A stretch of DNA of 64,000 bases from Vagococcus penaei. Its GTDB lineage: Bacteria; Bacillota; Bacilli; Lactobacillales; Vagococcaceae. The DNA is taken from positions 1,228,001 through 1,292,000 of the forward strand of contig NZ_CP019609.1 in assembly GCF_001998885.1 (NCBI RefSeq), read 5' to 3'. Positions 53,982-64,000 of the stretch are shown in pieces (positions within the stretch are counted from its first letter, which is position 1; every line of letters begins with the position of its first letter). The position numbers were made by a program, and so were the translations under genes. The notes under the pieces were generated by a model. The model saw nothing but the letters and a program-made list of their open reading frames with translations. It was not told where the DNA came from and made no database searches.

Positions 53982-54638
53982 TTATTTCCCTCCTTTCTCA
54001 GTGTTTTTCTTAGTTGGAAGAATTTCTCCACGACAAATCCACACTTTAACTCCTAGTTTTCCGTATGTAGTATCGGCTTCTTCCCAAGCATAATCGATGT
54101 CTGCGCGGATAGTATGTAATGGAACTGTTCCTTCAGAGTAACCTTCAGAACGAGCCATATCGGCACCATTCAAACGTCCAGAAACCAAAGTTTTAATTCC
54201 TTGAGCGCCTGATCTCATTGTACGTTGGATTGCTTGTTTTTGTGCACGACGGAAAGCAACACGGTTTTCTAATTGACGTGCAATTCCCTCTGCAACTAAT
54301 TTAGCATCTAAATCTGGTTTTTTGATTTCCACGATGTTGATGTGTACTTTCTTACCAGTTAATTTGTTTAACTCTTTACGTAGAGCTTCAACTTCAGAAC
54401 CACCTTTACCAATAACCATACCTGGTTTAGCAGTATGGATAGACACGTTCACGCGGTTTGCAGCGCGTTCGATATCCACGGTAGAAACAGAAGCATCAGC
54501 TAATCTAGTAGCGATAAACTTACGAATGTTTAAATCTTCATGTAAGTAATCAGCATATTCTTTTTCAGCATACCATTTAGCGGTCCAGTCACGGATAACG
54601 CCGATACGCATTCCAATTGGATTTACTTTTTGACCCAC
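53982..54638 (-). CDS. rpsC: 30S ribosomal protein S3
   Basis: 218 residues. It starts [20 protein letters not shown]. The KH domain has the GxxG loop in [18 protein letters not shown], and the C-terminal domain includes [25 protein letters not shown]3 lines the mRNA entry with helicase activity. It is two bases before rplP. Confidence 0.98.
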   Translation of the reverse strand: MGQKVNPIGMRIGVIRDWTAKWYAEKEYADYLHEDLNIRKFIATRLADASVSTVDIERAANRVNVSIHTAKPGMVIGKGGSEVEALRKELNKLTGKKVHINIVEIKKPDLDAKLVAEGIARQLENRVAFRRAQKQAIQRTMRSGAQGIKTLVSGRLNGADMARSEGYSEGTVPLHTIRADIDYAWEEADTTYGKLGVKVWICRGEILPTKKNTEKGGK

Positions 54639-54652
54639 TGATTAATCCCTCC

Positions 54653-55000
54653 TTATTTTTCTGATACTACTACTGTAATGTGACTTGTGCGTTTGTTGAT
54701 TGGTGAAGCAGATCCTTTAGCACGTGGACGGAAGCGTTTCATAGTTGGTCCTTCGTTCACAAATACTTCTGATACTACTAAATTTTCAACATCTAAGTCA
54801 AAGTTATTTTCTGCATTTGCAATTGCTGACATAAGCACTTTTTCAACAATACCTGCTGCTTTGTTAGGTGAGAATTTCAAAGTTGAAATAGCCTCTCCTA
54901 CGTGTTTACCTCTGATTAGGTCAACAACAAGTCTTGTTTTACGAGGTGAAGTGCGAACTGTTTTAGCAGTTGCCTTAGCTGAAGTAATTCTTTCTGACAT
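54653..55000 (-). CDS. rplV: 50S ribosomal protein L22
   Basis: 115 residues: [20 protein letters not shown], and the hairpin loop [33 protein letters not shown] that reaches into the exit tunnel. No macrolide-type insertion or deletion is visible in the loop. Confidence 0.98.
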   Translation of the reverse strand: MSERITSAKATAKTVRTSPRKTRLVVDLIRGKHVGEAISTLKFSPNKAAGIVEKVLMSAIANAENNFDLDVENLVVSEVFVNEGPTMKRFRPRAKGSASPINKRTSHITVVVSEK

Positions 55001-55019
55001 GTTCGGTTCCTCCCCTCAA

Positions 55020-55298
55020 TTAGCGTTTAGTTTTCTTATCGTCATTGCCATGCCCACGGTAAGTTCTTGTTGGTGCGAATTCACCTAATTTATGGCCTAC
55101 CATATCTTCTTGAATATAAACTGGAACGTGTTTTCTTCCATCATATACTGCGATAGTGTACCCAATAAAGTTAGGGAAAATAGTCGAACGGCGTGACCAT
55201 GTTTTAATAACTTTTTTCTTTGTTTCGCCTTTTTGTGCTTCCACTTTTTTCATCAAGTGGTCGTCGACAAAAGGTCCTTTTTTTAAGCTGCGGCCCAT
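55020..55298 (-). CDS. rpsS: 30S ribosomal protein S19
   Basis: 92 residues: [20 protein letters not shown] and [15 protein letters not shown]. It forms a head complex with S13. Confidence 0.98.
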   Translation of the reverse strand: MGRSLKKGPFVDDHLMKKVEAQKGETKKKVIKTWSRRSTIFPNFIGYTIAVYDGRKHVPVYIQEDMVGHKLGEFAPTRTYRGHGNDDKKTKR

Positions 55299-55343
55299 CG
55301 TGATCCTCCTCTCGAATCTTCATAATGATTTCTAAATAACAAA

Positions 55344-56177
55344 TTATTTAGATTTACGACGACGTACGATAAATTTATCTGATTTAGCTTTTTTACTACG
55401 AGTTTTGTATCCAAGTGTTGGTTTGCCCCATGGACTCATTGGAGATGGACGTCCAATTGGTGCTTTACCTTCACCACCACCGTGTGGGTGATCGTTAGGG
55501 TTCATTACGCTACCACGTACAGTCGGACGTTTACCCATCCAACGGCTACGACCAGCTTTACCGATGTTAATTAATTCGTGTTGTTCGTTACCTACAGTAC
55601 CGATTGTTGCACGACAAGTACCTAAGATCATGCGAACTTCTCCTGAGTTAAGACGAACTAATACGTATTTACCTTCTTTACCAAGTACTTGAGCACTTGT
55701 TCCAGCAGAACGGATTAATTGTCCACCTTTACCAGGTTTTAATTCGATGTTATGTACAACAGTACCTACAGGAATATTTACTAATGGTAATGCATTACCG
55801 ATTTTAATATCAGCATTCTCACCAGAAGAAATTTGTGTTCCTACAGTTAATCCTTTAGGTGCTAAAATGTAAGTTTTAACCCCGTCAGTATAGTGAACTA
55901 ATGCAATATTAGCTGATCTATTTGGATCGTACTCAATTGTTTTAATAGTACCAACCACATTATCTTTATTACGTTTAAAGTCAATTAAACGGTATTGGCG
56001 TTTGTGTCCGCCGGCTTGATGACGTACAGTAATTTTACCTTGGTTGTTACGTCCAGCGTTTTTCTTTAAAGGCTGTAATAACGTTTTTTCTGGCGTCGAA
56101 GTCGTGATTTCAGCAAAGTCTGAACCAGTCATGTTACGACGGCCATTAGTGGTAGGTTTATACTTTTTAATCGCCAC
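55344..56177 (-). CDS. rplB: 50S ribosomal protein L2
   Basis: 277 residues. It starts [20 protein letters not shown]. The SH3/OB-like RNA-binding centre follows, and the C-terminal [25 protein letters not shown] holds the histidine near the peptidyl-transferase centre. Needed for subunit joining. Confidence 0.98.
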   Translation of the reverse strand: MAIKKYKPTTNGRRNMTGSDFAEITTSTPEKTLLQPLKKNAGRNNQGKITVRHQAGGHKRQYRLIDFKRNKDNVVGTIKTIEYDPNRSANIALVHYTDGVKTYILAPKGLTVGTQISSGENADIKIGNALPLVNIPVGTVVHNIELKPGKGGQLIRSAGTSAQVLGKEGKYVLVRLNSGEVRMILGTCRATIGTVGNEQHELINIGKAGRSRWMGKRPTVRGSVMNPNDHPHGGGEGKAPIGRPSPMSPWGKPTLGYKTRSKKAKSDKFIVRRRKSK

Positions 56178-56211
56178 GTGATTTCCCTCCTACTTAAAAT
56201 TTGATGTTTAA

Positions 56212-56499
56212 TTACTCAGCATCAAAAATTTGAATGTCTTTTGATTCTTCAGTTAATTGTACGATAGCTTTACGACGTTTTTTAGTATATCCAGCGTGTT
56301 TACCCATTCTTTTGAATTTTGGTTTCACGTTCATGATATTTACTTTTTTAACTTTTACGCCGAAAACAGCTTCTACAGCTTGCTTAACTAATGTCTTGTT
56401 GGCTCTTACGTCAACTTCAAACGTGTATTTTTTGTCGTCCATAGCTGCTACAGACATTTCTGTAATAACTGGGCGTTTGATTACATCGATTAATTCCAT
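56212..56499 (-). CDS. rplW: 50S ribosomal protein L23
   Basis: 95 residues: [20 protein letters not shown], with [29 protein letters not shown]. It docks trigger factor and SRP at the tunnel exit. Start and rplD stop share one base. Confidence 0.98.
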   Translation of the reverse strand: MELIDVIKRPVITEMSVAAMDDKKYTFEVDVRANKTLVKQAVEAVFGVKVKKVNIMNVKPKFKRMGKHAGYTKKRRKAIVQLTEESKDIQIFDAE

Positions 56500-57122
56500 T
56501 ATGCAAGCACCTCCTCTACCTGAGTCAGAGCTGTTTTAGTGATTAATAATTTGTCAGCAGATACTACATCAAGTACGCTTACGTTATCAGATTCTACAAT
56601 AGAAACATTTGGTAAGTTACGTCCAGATAAAGCTGCAAAATCATTGCCACTTTCTAAAACAACTAATACTTTTGTGTCAACACTTAAGTTTGTTAACATT
56701 TGTTTGAATTCTTTTGTTTTTGGAGCATCGAAAGCTAAGCCTTCAACTACTACAAATTTGTTTTCAGCAACTTTTGCAGATAATACTGATTTAATTGCTA
56801 AGCGACGAACTTTTTTAGGAAGTTTGTAGCTATAAGAACGTGGTGTTGGTCCAAAGACAACTCCACCTCCACGCCATTGTGGTGAGCGGATAGATCCTTG
56901 ACGCGCACGACCTGTTCCTTTTTGACGCCATGGTTTACGTCCACCACCGCGAACCGCACTACGGTTTTTCACAGCGTGTGTTCCTTGTCTTAATGAAGCA
57001 CGTTGCATAATAATTGCATCGAAAACAACATTTTCATTTGGTTCAATGCCAAAAATCGCTTCGTTTAAAGTGATTTCGCCATTTTGAGTTCCATCTTGTT
57101 TAAATAATGCTACAGATGTCAT
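56499..57122 (-). CDS. rplD: 50S ribosomal protein L4
   Basis: 207 residues. The extended tunnel loop has [20 protein letters not shown]. In some bacteria L4 represses the S10 operon. The loop seems wild-type for macrolide binding. It overlaps rplW by one base. Confidence 0.98.
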   Translation of the reverse strand: MTSVALFKQDGTQNGEITLNEAIFGIEPNENVVFDAIIMQRASLRQGTHAVKNRSAVRGGGRKPWRQKGTGRARQGSIRSPQWRGGGVVFGPTPRSYSYKLPKKVRRLAIKSVLSAKVAENKFVVVEGLAFDAPKTKEFKQMLTNLSVDTKVLVVLESGNDFAALSGRNLPNVSIVESDNVSVLDVVSADKLLITKTALTQVEEVLA

Positions 57123-57146
57123 TCTTTAGTTCCTCCTCTCCCACAG

Positions 57147-57779
57147 TTATTTAGCAGCCTTAACTGCTGTTTTAATTTCGATTAATGATTTTTTAGATCC
57201 AGGTACATTACCTTTAACTAAAATAACATTTTTATCTGTATCTACTCTAACGATCTCTAAGTTTTGAATCGTCACACGATCTCCACCCATACGACCAGCT
57301 AATTTTTTACCTTTTAATACGTGGTTAGGATCAACAGGACCCATTGAACCAGGACGACGGTGGTAACGAGAACCGTGAGACATAGGTCCACGACTTTGTC
57401 CATGACGTTTGATAACCCCTTGGAATCCTTTACCTTTTGTTGTACCTGTTACATCAACGATGTCTCCAGCTTGGAACACATCCACTGTAATTTCTTTTCC
57501 TACTTCGTATTCTCCAAGCTCAACATTGCGTAATTCTTTAATGAAGCGCTTAGGAGCAGTATTTGCTTTCGCAACATGACCTTTAGCAGGTTTGTTTGAC
57601 AATACTTCACGTTTGTCTTGGTATCCAATTTGAATCGCTTCATAGCCATCCGTCTCTACAGTTTTAACTTGTAAAACAACGTTTGGTGTTGCTTCGATAA
57701 CAGTAACTGGAATTAATTCACCATTTTCCGTGAAAACTTGTGTCATTCCTACCTTTTTACCTAAGATTCCTTTAGTCAT
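57147..57779 (-). CDS. rplC: 50S ribosomal protein L3
   Basis: 210 residues: [20 protein letters not shown] and the loop [25 protein letters not shown] that reaches the peptidyl-transferase centre. One of two assembly initiators of the large subunit. Confidence 0.98.
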   Translation of the reverse strand: MTKGILGKKVGMTQVFTENGELIPVTVIEATPNVVLQVKTVETDGYEAIQIGYQDKREVLSNKPAKGHVAKANTAPKRFIKELRNVELGEYEVGKEITVDVFQAGDIVDVTGTTKGKGFQGVIKRHGQSRGPMSHGSRYHRRPGSMGPVDPNHVLKGKKLAGRMGGDRVTIQNLEIVRVDTDKNVILVKGNVPGSKKSLIEIKTAVKAAK

Positions 57780-57804
57780 GAGTACACCTCCATGATCTTA
57801 TTTT

Positions 57805-58113
57805 TTATAATTTAATTTCAATGTTTACACCACTTGGTAAGTCTAGCTTCATTAAAGCGTCAACTGTTTTTGGTGTAGGACTTACGATGTCGATTAGACG
57901 TTTATGAGTTCTCATTTCGAACTGCTCGCGTGAATCTTTGTATTTGTGTGTTGCACGAATAACTGTATAAACTGAACGTTCTGTTGGTAATGGAATTGGT
58001 CCAGAAACCTCAGCACCTGTTCTTTTTGCTGTTTCTACAATTTTTTCTGCAGATTGATCTAATACACGATGTTCATACGCTTTTAAACGGATACGAATCT
58101 TTTGTTTTGCCAT
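57805..58113 (-). CDS. rpsJ: 30S ribosomal protein S10
   Basis: 102 residues: [20 protein letters not shown], and [36 protein letters not shown]. It heads the S10 operon and in other bacteria doubles as NusE. The tetracycline-linked loop (KYKDSREQ) looks wild-type. AAGGAGGG precedes the ATG. Confidence 0.98.
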   Translation of the reverse strand: MAKQKIRIRLKAYEHRVLDQSAEKIVETAKRTGAEVSGPIPLPTERSVYTVIRATHKYKDSREQFEMRTHKRLIDIVSPTPKTVDALMKLDLPSGVNIEIKL

Positions 58114-58281
58114 CTTGTTTCCCTCCTTCGCCTATTTTAAAAGTAGACATAGCTCCACGAAAATTTTTCCAACACGCCTCCATGGCAATGCTCCCTGGCG
58201 TGTCGCAACCTCTCGTTTCGACGCCACAATTATTTCCTTTGGATACTGAATACTCTTTTGTTCAGCACCTGTAAAATTATA
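58114..58281 (-). promoter_or_regulatory. S10 operon promoter region and leader
   Basis: TTGATA (58304-58299) and TATAAT (58281-58276), 17 bp apart, are a near-consensus promoter. Transcription would start near 58269 and give a leader of about 155 nt. A hairpin with ACACGCC and its complement GGCGTGT encloses about 18 nt near 58170-58203. It may be a leader for feedback control by a ribosomal protein. Confidence 0.7.
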
Positions 58282-58348
58282 CTAAATAAATACCGATATA
58301 TCAAGCACTTTTGAGAAGTTTTTCAAAAAAAATTTATTCTTATAAAAA

Positions 58349-58375
58349 AAGGTTGAAAACCGAAGTTTCCAACCT
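58349..58375 (-). terminator. Terminator behind tuf
   Basis: AAGGTTGGAAAC-TTCGG-TTTTCAACCTT followed by TTTTT on the minus strand, 40 bp after the tuf stop. It separates the str operon from the S10 operon. Confidence 0.88.
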
Positions 58376-58413
58376 TACGTCCGAACAGGTAAAACTTATT
58401 TAATTTGGATTAA

Positions 58414-59601
58414 TTATCCAACGATTGTAGTTACAACGCCTGAACCAACAGTACGTCCGCCTTCACGAATTGAGAAACGAGTTCCTTCTTCGATAGCGAT
58501 TGGGTGAATTAAAGTTACGTCCATAGCTACGTTATCACCAGGCATTACCATTTCAGTTCCTTCTGGTAAATCTACAACACCTGTAACGTCAGTTGTACGG
58601 AAGTAAAATTGTGGGCGGTAGTTTGTAAAGAATGGAGTATGACGTCCACCTTCTTCTTTAGATAAAACATAAACTTCCGCTTTAAATTTTGTATGTGGAG
58701 TGATTGTTCCAGGAGCAGCTAATACTTGTCCACGTTCGATATCATCACGAGATACCCCACGTAATAAAGCACCAATGTTATCTCCAGCTTCAGCGTAATC
58801 TAATAATTTACGGAACATTTCAACACCAGTAACTGTTGTTTTCTTAGTATCTTCAGCGATACCAACGATTTCTACTTCGTCTCCAACGCGAACTTGTCCA
58901 CGTTCAACACGTCCAGTAGCAACTGTACCACGTCCAGTAATTGAGAATACGTCCTCAACTGGCATCATGAATGGTTTGTCAGTGTCACGTTCTGGAGTTG
59001 GGATGTACTCGTCAACTGCAGCCATTAATTCTAAGATTTTTGCTTCGTATTCTTCTTCGCCTTCTAAAGCTTTTAATGCAGAACCAGCAACGATTGGAGT
59101 ATCGTCTCCTGGGAAGTCGTATTCAGTTAATAAGTCACGAACTTCCATTTCTACTAATTCTAATAATTCTTCGTCATCAACCATATCCATTTTGTTTAAG
59201 AATACAACGATGTAAGGAACACCTACGTTACGAGATAATAGAATGTGTTCACGAGTTTGTGGCATTGGGCCATCAGCAGCAGATACTACTAAGATAGCGC
59301 CGTCCATTTGAGCAGCTCCAGTAATCATGTTTTTAACATAATCCGCGTGTCCTGGGCAGTCTACGTGAGCGTAGTGACGAGCTTCTGTTTCATACTCGAT
59401 GTGAGACGTGTTAATTGTAATTCCACGTTCTTTTTCTTCTGGAGCGTTATCGATATCAGCATAGTTTTGAGCTTCACCGAAACCGTTTTTAGCTAAAACT
59501 GTAGCGATTGCTGCAGATAATGTTGTTTTACCGTGGTCAACGTGTCCGATTGTACCGATGTTAACATGGGCTTTCGAACGATCAAATTTTTCTTTTGCCA
59601 T
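58414..59601 (-). CDS. tuf: Translation elongation factor Tu
   Basis: 395 residues. It carries aminoacyl-tRNA to the ribosome as a GTPase. G1 GHVDHGKT, G2 region RGITIN, G3 DCPGH, G4 NKMD; then domains 2 and 3, ending [12 protein letters not shown]. Last gene of the str operon. Between it and fusA (59602-59725) an imperfect inverted repeat, AATATATTG..GAAGGAATA and complement, could be a processing site or attenuator. Confidence 0.99.
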   Translation of the reverse strand: MAKEKFDRSKAHVNIGTIGHVDHGKTTLSAAIATVLAKNGFGEAQNYADIDNAPEEKERGITINTSHIEYETEARHYAHVDCPGHADYVKNMITGAAQMDGAILVVSAADGPMPQTREHILLSRNVGVPYIVVFLNKMDMVDDEELLELVEMEVRDLLTEYDFPGDDTPIVAGSALKALEGEEEYEAKILELMAAVDEYIPTPERDTDKPFMMPVEDVFSITGRGTVATGRVERGQVRVGDEVEIVGIAEDTKKTTVTGVEMFRKLLDYAEAGDNIGALLRGVSRDDIERGQVLAAPGTITPHTKFKAEVYVLSKEEGGRHTPFFTNYRPQFYFRTTDVTGVVDLPEGTEMVMPGDNVAMDVTLIHPIAIEEGTRFSIREGGRTVGSGVVTTIVG

Positions 59602-59725
59602 TTTTCTAATTCCTCCTAATATTTAAAGGTCATTTATAATAATATATTGAGGAAGGAATAAAAGCAACTCCTATTCCTTCTACCAATATATTTTACATGA
59701 TAATGTTCGCTTTTCCTAGTCTAAA

Positions 59726-61810
59726 CTAGTTAGCAGAACCACCATTTTTCTTAATAATTTCTTCTTGAATAGATTTAGGAACGTCTTCATAATGATCAAA
59801 TACCATCATGAATGTACCACGACCTTGTGTTGCAGAACGTAATGTAGTCGCATAACCGAACATTTCAGCTAATGGCACAATCGCGTTAACGATTTGTGAA
59901 TTTCCATGAGCTTCCATACCTTCAACACGTCCACGACGAGCTGTAACGTGACCCATGATATCACCTAAGTATTCTTCAGGAACAGTAATCGTTACTTTCA
60001 TCATTGGCTCTAAAATAACTGGATTTGCTTTTTTAGCAGCAGCTTTTAATGCCATAGACGCAGCCACACGGAATGCTGTCTCATTTGAATCGACATCATG
60101 GTAAGAACCATCATAAAGTTTTGCTTTAATATCCACTAATGGATAGCCAGCTAATACCCCAGAGTTCATTGAGTCGCTTAAACCTTTTTCAACTGCAGGA
60201 ATGTATTCACGTGGAACCACACCACCGACAATTGCATTTTCAAACTCGAAGCCTTTTCCTTCTTCATTTGGTGTGAATTCAACCCATACGTGACCGTATT
60301 GACCTTTACCACCAGATTGACGAACGAATTTACCTTCAGCTTGACAGCCAGCTCTGAATGTTTCACGATATGACACTTGTGGCGCACCAACGTTAGCTTC
60401 AACGCGGAACTCACGGCGCATACGGTCAACTAATACATCTAAGTGAAGCTCACCCATACCAGAGATAACTGTTTCACCAGTTTCTACGTTAGTTTCAACG
60501 CGGAATGATGGATCTTCTTCAGCAAGCTTTTGAAGAGCCACACCCATTTTATCTTGGTCAGCTTTTGATTTTGGTTCAACAGCGACTTGGATAACTGGTT
60601 CTGGGAATTCGATTGATTCAAGGATAACTGGTGCATCTAAAGCACATAATGTGTCTCCAGTTGTTGTATCTTTAAGACCAACAGCTGCAGCAATATCACC
60701 AGAGTAAACTTGGTCAATTTCTAAACGTGTATTCGCGTGCATTTGTAGAATACGACCAATACGTTCTTTTTTGCCTTTAGAAGCATTTAAAACGTATGAA
60801 CCACTTTCTAATACACCAGAATAAACACGGAAGAATGTTAGACGACCTACGAATGGGTCAGTCATAACTTTAAAGGCTAATGATGAGAAAGGAGCGCTAT
60901 CGTCAGCTGGACGAGTTACTTCTTCTTCAGTTTTTGTATCGATACCTTTAATAGCTTCAACATCAGTTGGTGCTGGTAAGTAATCTAAAACAGCGTCTAG
61001 CATTAACTGAACACCTTTGTTTTTGAAAGCTGAACCAGCCATTACAGGGAAGAATTCAACATTGATAGTCGCACGACGAATACCAGCTTTTAATTCTTCG
61101 ATTGTAATTTCTTCACCATCTAAATATTTCATCATTAATTCTTCATCAGTTTCAGCTACTGCTTCAACTAATTTTTCACGCCATTCAGTTGCTAAATCCA
61201 TATATTCTTCAGGAATTTCAGTTTCTTGAATGTCAGTACCTAAATCGTTTGTATAGATTTCTGCTTTCATCGTAATCAAATCAATAATTCCAGTGAAGTT
61301 CTCTTCAGAACCGATTGGTAATTGAATTGGATGAGCATTTGCTTGCAAACGATCGTGAATTGTTTTTACAGAATATAAGAAGTCTGCACCGATTTTATCC
61401 ATTTTATTACAGAATACGATACGTGGAACTTTATATTCAGTTGCTTGACGCCATACTGTTTCAGTTTGAGGTTCTACTCCAGATTGTGAGTCTAGTACTG
61501 TTACCGCACCATCCAATACACGTAAAGAACGTTGTACTTCAATTGTGAAGTCCACGTGTCCTGGTGTATCAATAATGTTTACTCGGTAACCTTTCCACTG
61601 AGCAGTTGTCGCAGCAGAAGTAATTGTGATACCACGTTCTTGTTCTTGTTCCATCCAGTCCATTTGTGATGCACCTTCGTGCGTTTCACCAAGTTTATGG
61701 ATTTTACCAGTGTAATACAAGATACGTTCAGTTGTTGTTGTTTTACCAGCATCAACGTGAGCCATGATACCAATATTACGAGTTTTTTCTAGTGAAAACT
61801 CTCTTGCCAT
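59726..61810 (-). CDS. fusA: Translation elongation factor G
   Basis: 694 residues. It drives translocation. G1 AHVDAGKTT, switch region [15 protein letters not shown]3 DTPGHVDF, G4 NKMD; domains II-V follow with [14 protein letters not shown] and the C-terminal [18 protein letters not shown]. Normal length. It follows rpsG by about 75 bp. Confidence 0.99.
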   Translation of the reverse strand: MAREFSLEKTRNIGIMAHVDAGKTTTTERILYYTGKIHKLGETHEGASQMDWMEQEQERGITITSAATTAQWKGYRVNIIDTPGHVDFTIEVQRSLRVLDGAVTVLDSQSGVEPQTETVWRQATEYKVPRIVFCNKMDKIGADFLYSVKTIHDRLQANAHPIQLPIGSEENFTGIIDLITMKAEIYTNDLGTDIQETEIPEEYMDLATEWREKLVEAVAETDEELMMKYLDGEEITIEELKAGIRRATINVEFFPVMAGSAFKNKGVQLMLDAVLDYLPAPTDVEAIKGIDTKTEEEVTRPADDSAPFSSLAFKVMTDPFVGRLTFFRVYSGVLESGSYVLNASKGKKERIGRILQMHANTRLEIDQVYSGDIAAAVGLKDTTTGDTLCALDAPVILESIEFPEPVIQVAVEPKSKADQDKMGVALQKLAEEDPSFRVETNVETGETVISGMGELHLDVLVDRMRREFRVEANVGAPQVSYRETFRAGCQAEGKFVRQSGGKGQYGHVWVEFTPNEEGKGFEFENAIVGGVVPREYIPAVEKGLSDSMNSGVLAGYPLVDIKAKLYDGSYHDVDSNETAFRVAASMALKAAAKKANPVILEPMMKVTITVPEEYLGDIMGHVTARRGRVEGMEAHGNSQIVNAIVPLAEMFGYATTLRSATQGRGTFMMVFDHYEDVPKSIQEEIIKKNGGSAN

Positions 61811-61884
61811 TCTTTGTTACTCCTCTCTCTACTTAAGTTCATTTAAATTGTACTTTTTTTAGCGAGACACTAAAAAAGAGGATT

Positions 61885-62355
61885 CTACCAACGATAATGC
61901 GCGAATGCACGGTTAGCTTCAGCCATTTTATGCACGTCTTCACGTTTTTTAACAGATGAGCCAGTATTATTAGCAGCATCCATAATTTCTTTAGCTAGAC
62001 GTTGCTCCATAGTGTGCTCTCCACGTAGACGAGAATAGTTTACGATCCAACGTAATCCTAATGTAGAACGGCGATCTGGACGTACTTCAACGGGTACTTG
62101 GTAGTTAGAACCACCAACACGACGAGCTTTAACTTCTAAAACAGGCATAACATTTTCCATTGCTTGTTCGAAAACTTCTAATGGATCATTCCCTGTAGAT
62201 TCTTTAATAATATCGAAAGCATCATAAATAATGCTTGAAGCAACACCACGCTTACCGTCGATCATTACACGGTTGATTAAGCGAGTTACTAATTTTGAGT
62301 TATACATCGGATCTGGTAATACATCGCGTTTTGTAACAGGACCTTTACGAGGCAT
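61885..62355 (-). CDS. rpsG: 30S ribosomal protein S7
   Basis: 156 residues from ATG 62355 ([20 protein letters not shown]), the family's start. The extra MEGGVH upstream covers the ribosome binding site. It starts assembly of the small-subunit head. Confidence 0.98.
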   Translation of the reverse strand: MPRKGPVTKRDVLPDPMYNSKLVTRLINRVMIDGKRGVASSIIYDAFDIIKESTGNDPLEVFEQAMENVMPVLEVKARRVGGSNYQVPVEVRPDRRSTLGLRWIVNYSRLRGEHTMEQRLAKEIMDAANNTGSSVKKREDVHKMAEANRAFAHYRW

Positions 62356-62402
62356 GTGTACTCCTCCTTCCAAAAATTTGTTTTATTTATCTTTTATGTT
62401 GA

Positions 62403-62816
62403 CTATTTTTTAGGGCGTTTTGTTCCGTATTTAGAACGACTTTGTTTACGATCAGTTACACCAGCAGTATCTAACGCACCACGAACGATATGGTAACGTA
62501 CCCCTGGTAAATCCTTAACACGTCCTCCACGGATTAAAACAACACTATGTTCTTGTAAGTTATGGCCAATCCCTGGGATATAAGCTGTAACTTCAATCAA
62601 GTTTGATAAACGAACACGGGCATATTTACGTAACGCAGAGTTAGGTTTTTTAGGTGTCATCGTACCCACACGTGTACATACACCACGTTTTTGTGGAGAG
62701 TTCACATTTGTTTGAGATTTTTTGAAACTATTATAACTCTTACCTAAAGCTGGAGAGTTAGATTTTGTTATTTTAGATTTACGAGACTTGCGTACTAATT
62801 GATTAATTGTAGGCAT
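62403..62816 (-). CDS. rpsL: 30S ribosomal protein S12
   Basis: 137 residues from ATG 62816 ([20 protein letters not shown]), preceded by AGGAGG. Decoding-centre motifs [11 protein letters not shown] and [13 protein letters not shown] keep both lysines at which streptomycin-resistance changes occur, so they appear wild-type. First gene of the str operon. Confidence 0.98.
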   Translation of the reverse strand: MPTINQLVRKSRKSKITKSNSPALGKSYNSFKKSQTNVNSPQKRGVCTRVGTMTPKKPNSALRKYARVRLSNLIEVTAYIPGIGHNLQEHSVVLIRGGRVKDLPGVRYHIVRGALDTAGVTDRKQSRSKYGTKRPKK

Positions 62817-62967
62817 GGTAATTCCTCCTTCCTGAAAAACATTTGTAGACCCACACATCCAGGTGGTTCTTTTTTTTAGTTAAAAAATTAATGCAAGAAC
62901 TGCTTGCATAAAATTATGCGTCAGTCATCATGTCTCACATGAGACCTGTGTTTCAAGCACCTTCGTA

Positions 62968-62997
62968 ACTATAACATACATAAATTAAAATAGTCAA
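62968..62997 (-). promoter_or_regulatory. str operon promoter
   Basis: TTGACT (62997-62992) and TTATAG or TATAGT (about 62974-62968) lie 17-18 bp apart, some 150 bp before rpsL. The leader contains GTCTC-ATGT-GAGAC and TGCAAG-CAGTT-CTTGCA hairpins, the second followed by a long purine-rich tract, possibly an attenuator. The divergent rpiA gene starts at 63103. Confidence 0.65.
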
Positions 62998-63102
62998 CAC
63001 AAAAAAACAAAAAAATTTTATTTCTTTTTACTTTGAATATGCTTACAATAGATATGGCAACAAAATACAAATACGATAACTAATTTTGGAGGGTATGCAA
63101 GC

Positions 63103-63783
63103 ATGAATTTAAAGCAAGCAGTCGGGATTGAATCAGCAAAATATATCAAGGATGGGATGGTTGTCGGTCTAGGAACCGGTTCAACTGCCTACTATATGGT
63201 GGAAGAAATTGGGCGTCGTGTCAAAGAAGAAAATTTACAAATCATTGGCGTTACCACATCTAAAGCCACAGAGACTCAAGCATTAGCTTTAGGTATTCCT
63301 TTACGAAGTATTGATGAAGTTGAGCACGTTGATATTACAATCGATGGAGCTGATGAAATCTCAACAGACTTTCACGGTATTAAAGGCGGTGGCGCAGCAT
63401 TACTATTTGAAAAAATTGTCGCAACGTATTCTGATAAAGTTATTTGGATTGTTGATGAATCAAAAATGGTCGAACATTTAGGTAAATTCCCACTACCAGT
63501 TGAAGTCATTCCATATGGTAGTCAACAATTATTAAAAAAATTCCAAGAAAAAAACTTAAATCCTAAGATTCGTCTAACATCTGATGAAAAACCATTGCTA
63601 ACTGACAGTAAAAATTATATCATTGATTTGTACTTAGAAAAAATCAGTAATCCAACAGAATTAGCTGAATGGCTCGATCATCAAGTTGGTGTTGTGGAGC
63701 ATGGCTTATTCTTGGATATCACGACATGCGTCATCGTTGGATCTGAATCTGAAGGTGTCAAAACTATCAACGTGTCGCGTTAA
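63103..63783 (+). CDS. rpiA: Ribose-5-phosphate isomerase A
   Basis: 226 residues interconverting ribose 5-phosphate and ribulose 5-phosphate in the pentose phosphate pathway. [33 protein letters not shown], then the TIDGADE motif and [22 protein letters not shown]. The frame is whole. GGAGGGT precedes the ATG. It is divergent from the str operon and 21 bp before gpmA. Confidence 0.97.
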   Translation: MNLKQAVGIESAKYIKDGMVVGLGTGSTAYYMVEEIGRRVKEENLQIIGVTTSKATETQALALGIPLRSIDEVEHVDITIDGADEISTDFHGIKGGGAALLFEKIVATYSDKVIWIVDESKMVEHLGKFPLPVEVIPYGSQQLLKKFQEKNLNPKIRLTSDEKPLLTDSKNYIIDLYLEKISNPTELAEWLDHQVGVVEHGLFLDITTCVIVGSESEGVKTINVSR

Positions 63784-63804
63784 CCTAGAAAGGGATGGTT
63801 ATTT

Positions 63805-64000
63805 ATGAAAAAATTAGTCTTTGTACGTCATGGTTTAAGCGAATGGAATGCGTTAAACTTGTTTACAGGTTGGGAAGATGTCGATTTAAGTGCTGATGGT
63901 GTGAAAGAAGCCAAAGAAGCCGGTCGTAAAATCAAAGAAGCGAATATCCGATTTGATATTGCTTATACCTCTTACCTTAAACGTGCCATTAAAACCTGTC
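63805..64000 (+). CDS. gpmA: 2,3-bisphosphoglycerate-dependent phosphoglycerate mutase, N-terminal part
   Basis: The frame from ATG 63805 is open to the window end: [20 protein letters not shown], then [16 protein letters not shown]. The phosphohistidine motif VRHGLSEWN and the TGW-D-L-x-G pattern identify the glycolytic phosphoglycerate mutase. It is cut at about residue 65 by the window edge. It probably forms an operon with rpiA. Confidence 0.95.
   Translation, partial: MKKLVFVRHGLSEWNALNLFTGWEDVDLSADGVKEAKEAGRKIKEANIRFDIAYTSYLKRAIKTC

Overview
The window is low-GC Gram-positive DNA, most like Enterococcaceae or another Lactobacillales (Vagococcus- or Enterococcus-like). This is inferred from the str-S10-spc-alpha gene order, a zinc-type S14 and L36, an L17 downstream RNA element and strong AGGAGG ribosome binding sites. 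No rRNA, tRNA or CRISPR array was seen.

Right part (39.5-64 kb): an ordinary, conserved chromosome. Reading leftward on the minus strand come rpsL-rpsG-fusA-tuf, the S10 operon (rpsJ to rpsQ), the spc operon (rplN to secY, adk), infA-rpmJ-rpsM-rpsK-rpoA-rplQ, the energy-coupling module ecfA1-ecfA2-ecfT, truA, rplM and rpsI. rpiA and the start of gpmA are divergent at the right edge.

Left part (1-39.5 kb): a tandem pile-up of integrative, plasmid-like elements at the 3' end of rpsI. Copies of the rpsI tail lie at 39537, 24798 and 1594, and each is flanked by a tyrosine integrase pointing at it. Element 1 (about 24.8-39.5 kb) carries a RepA_N-type replication gene, a phage-like repressor/excisionase switch and a large restriction-modification island. 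The island has two AlwI-family endonucleases, a predicted third nuclease and a tandem double adenine methyltransferase split at an A7 slippery run. Two orphan antitoxin-like genes are also present. Element 2 (about 1.6-24.8 kb) carries a Gabija-like gajA/gajB pair with gajA cut by one nonsense codon, an EcoRI-type methyltransferase coupled to a DUF262-HNH nuclease, a primase-like replication protein beside a strongly structured non-coding region, a WG-repeat lipoprotein, a serine resolvase, a type III toxin-antitoxin (toxIN-like) locus and two tyrosine recombinases. At the left edge lies the integrase tail of a third element, nearly identical to that of element 1 and cut by an IS3-family insertion.

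Element 2 was rearranged by insertion sequences. Two identical 1278-bp IS3-family copies lie in opposite orientation at 16727-18004 and 20093-21370, and their flanking bases only form target duplications if the 2.1-kb segment between them has been inverted. Undoing the inversion rejoins a broken gene in frame. An ISL3-family element (14372-15897) has a perfect 8-bp target duplication. Overall the left part looks like a defence island assembled from plasmid-derived modules and anchored at one ribosomal-protein gene.
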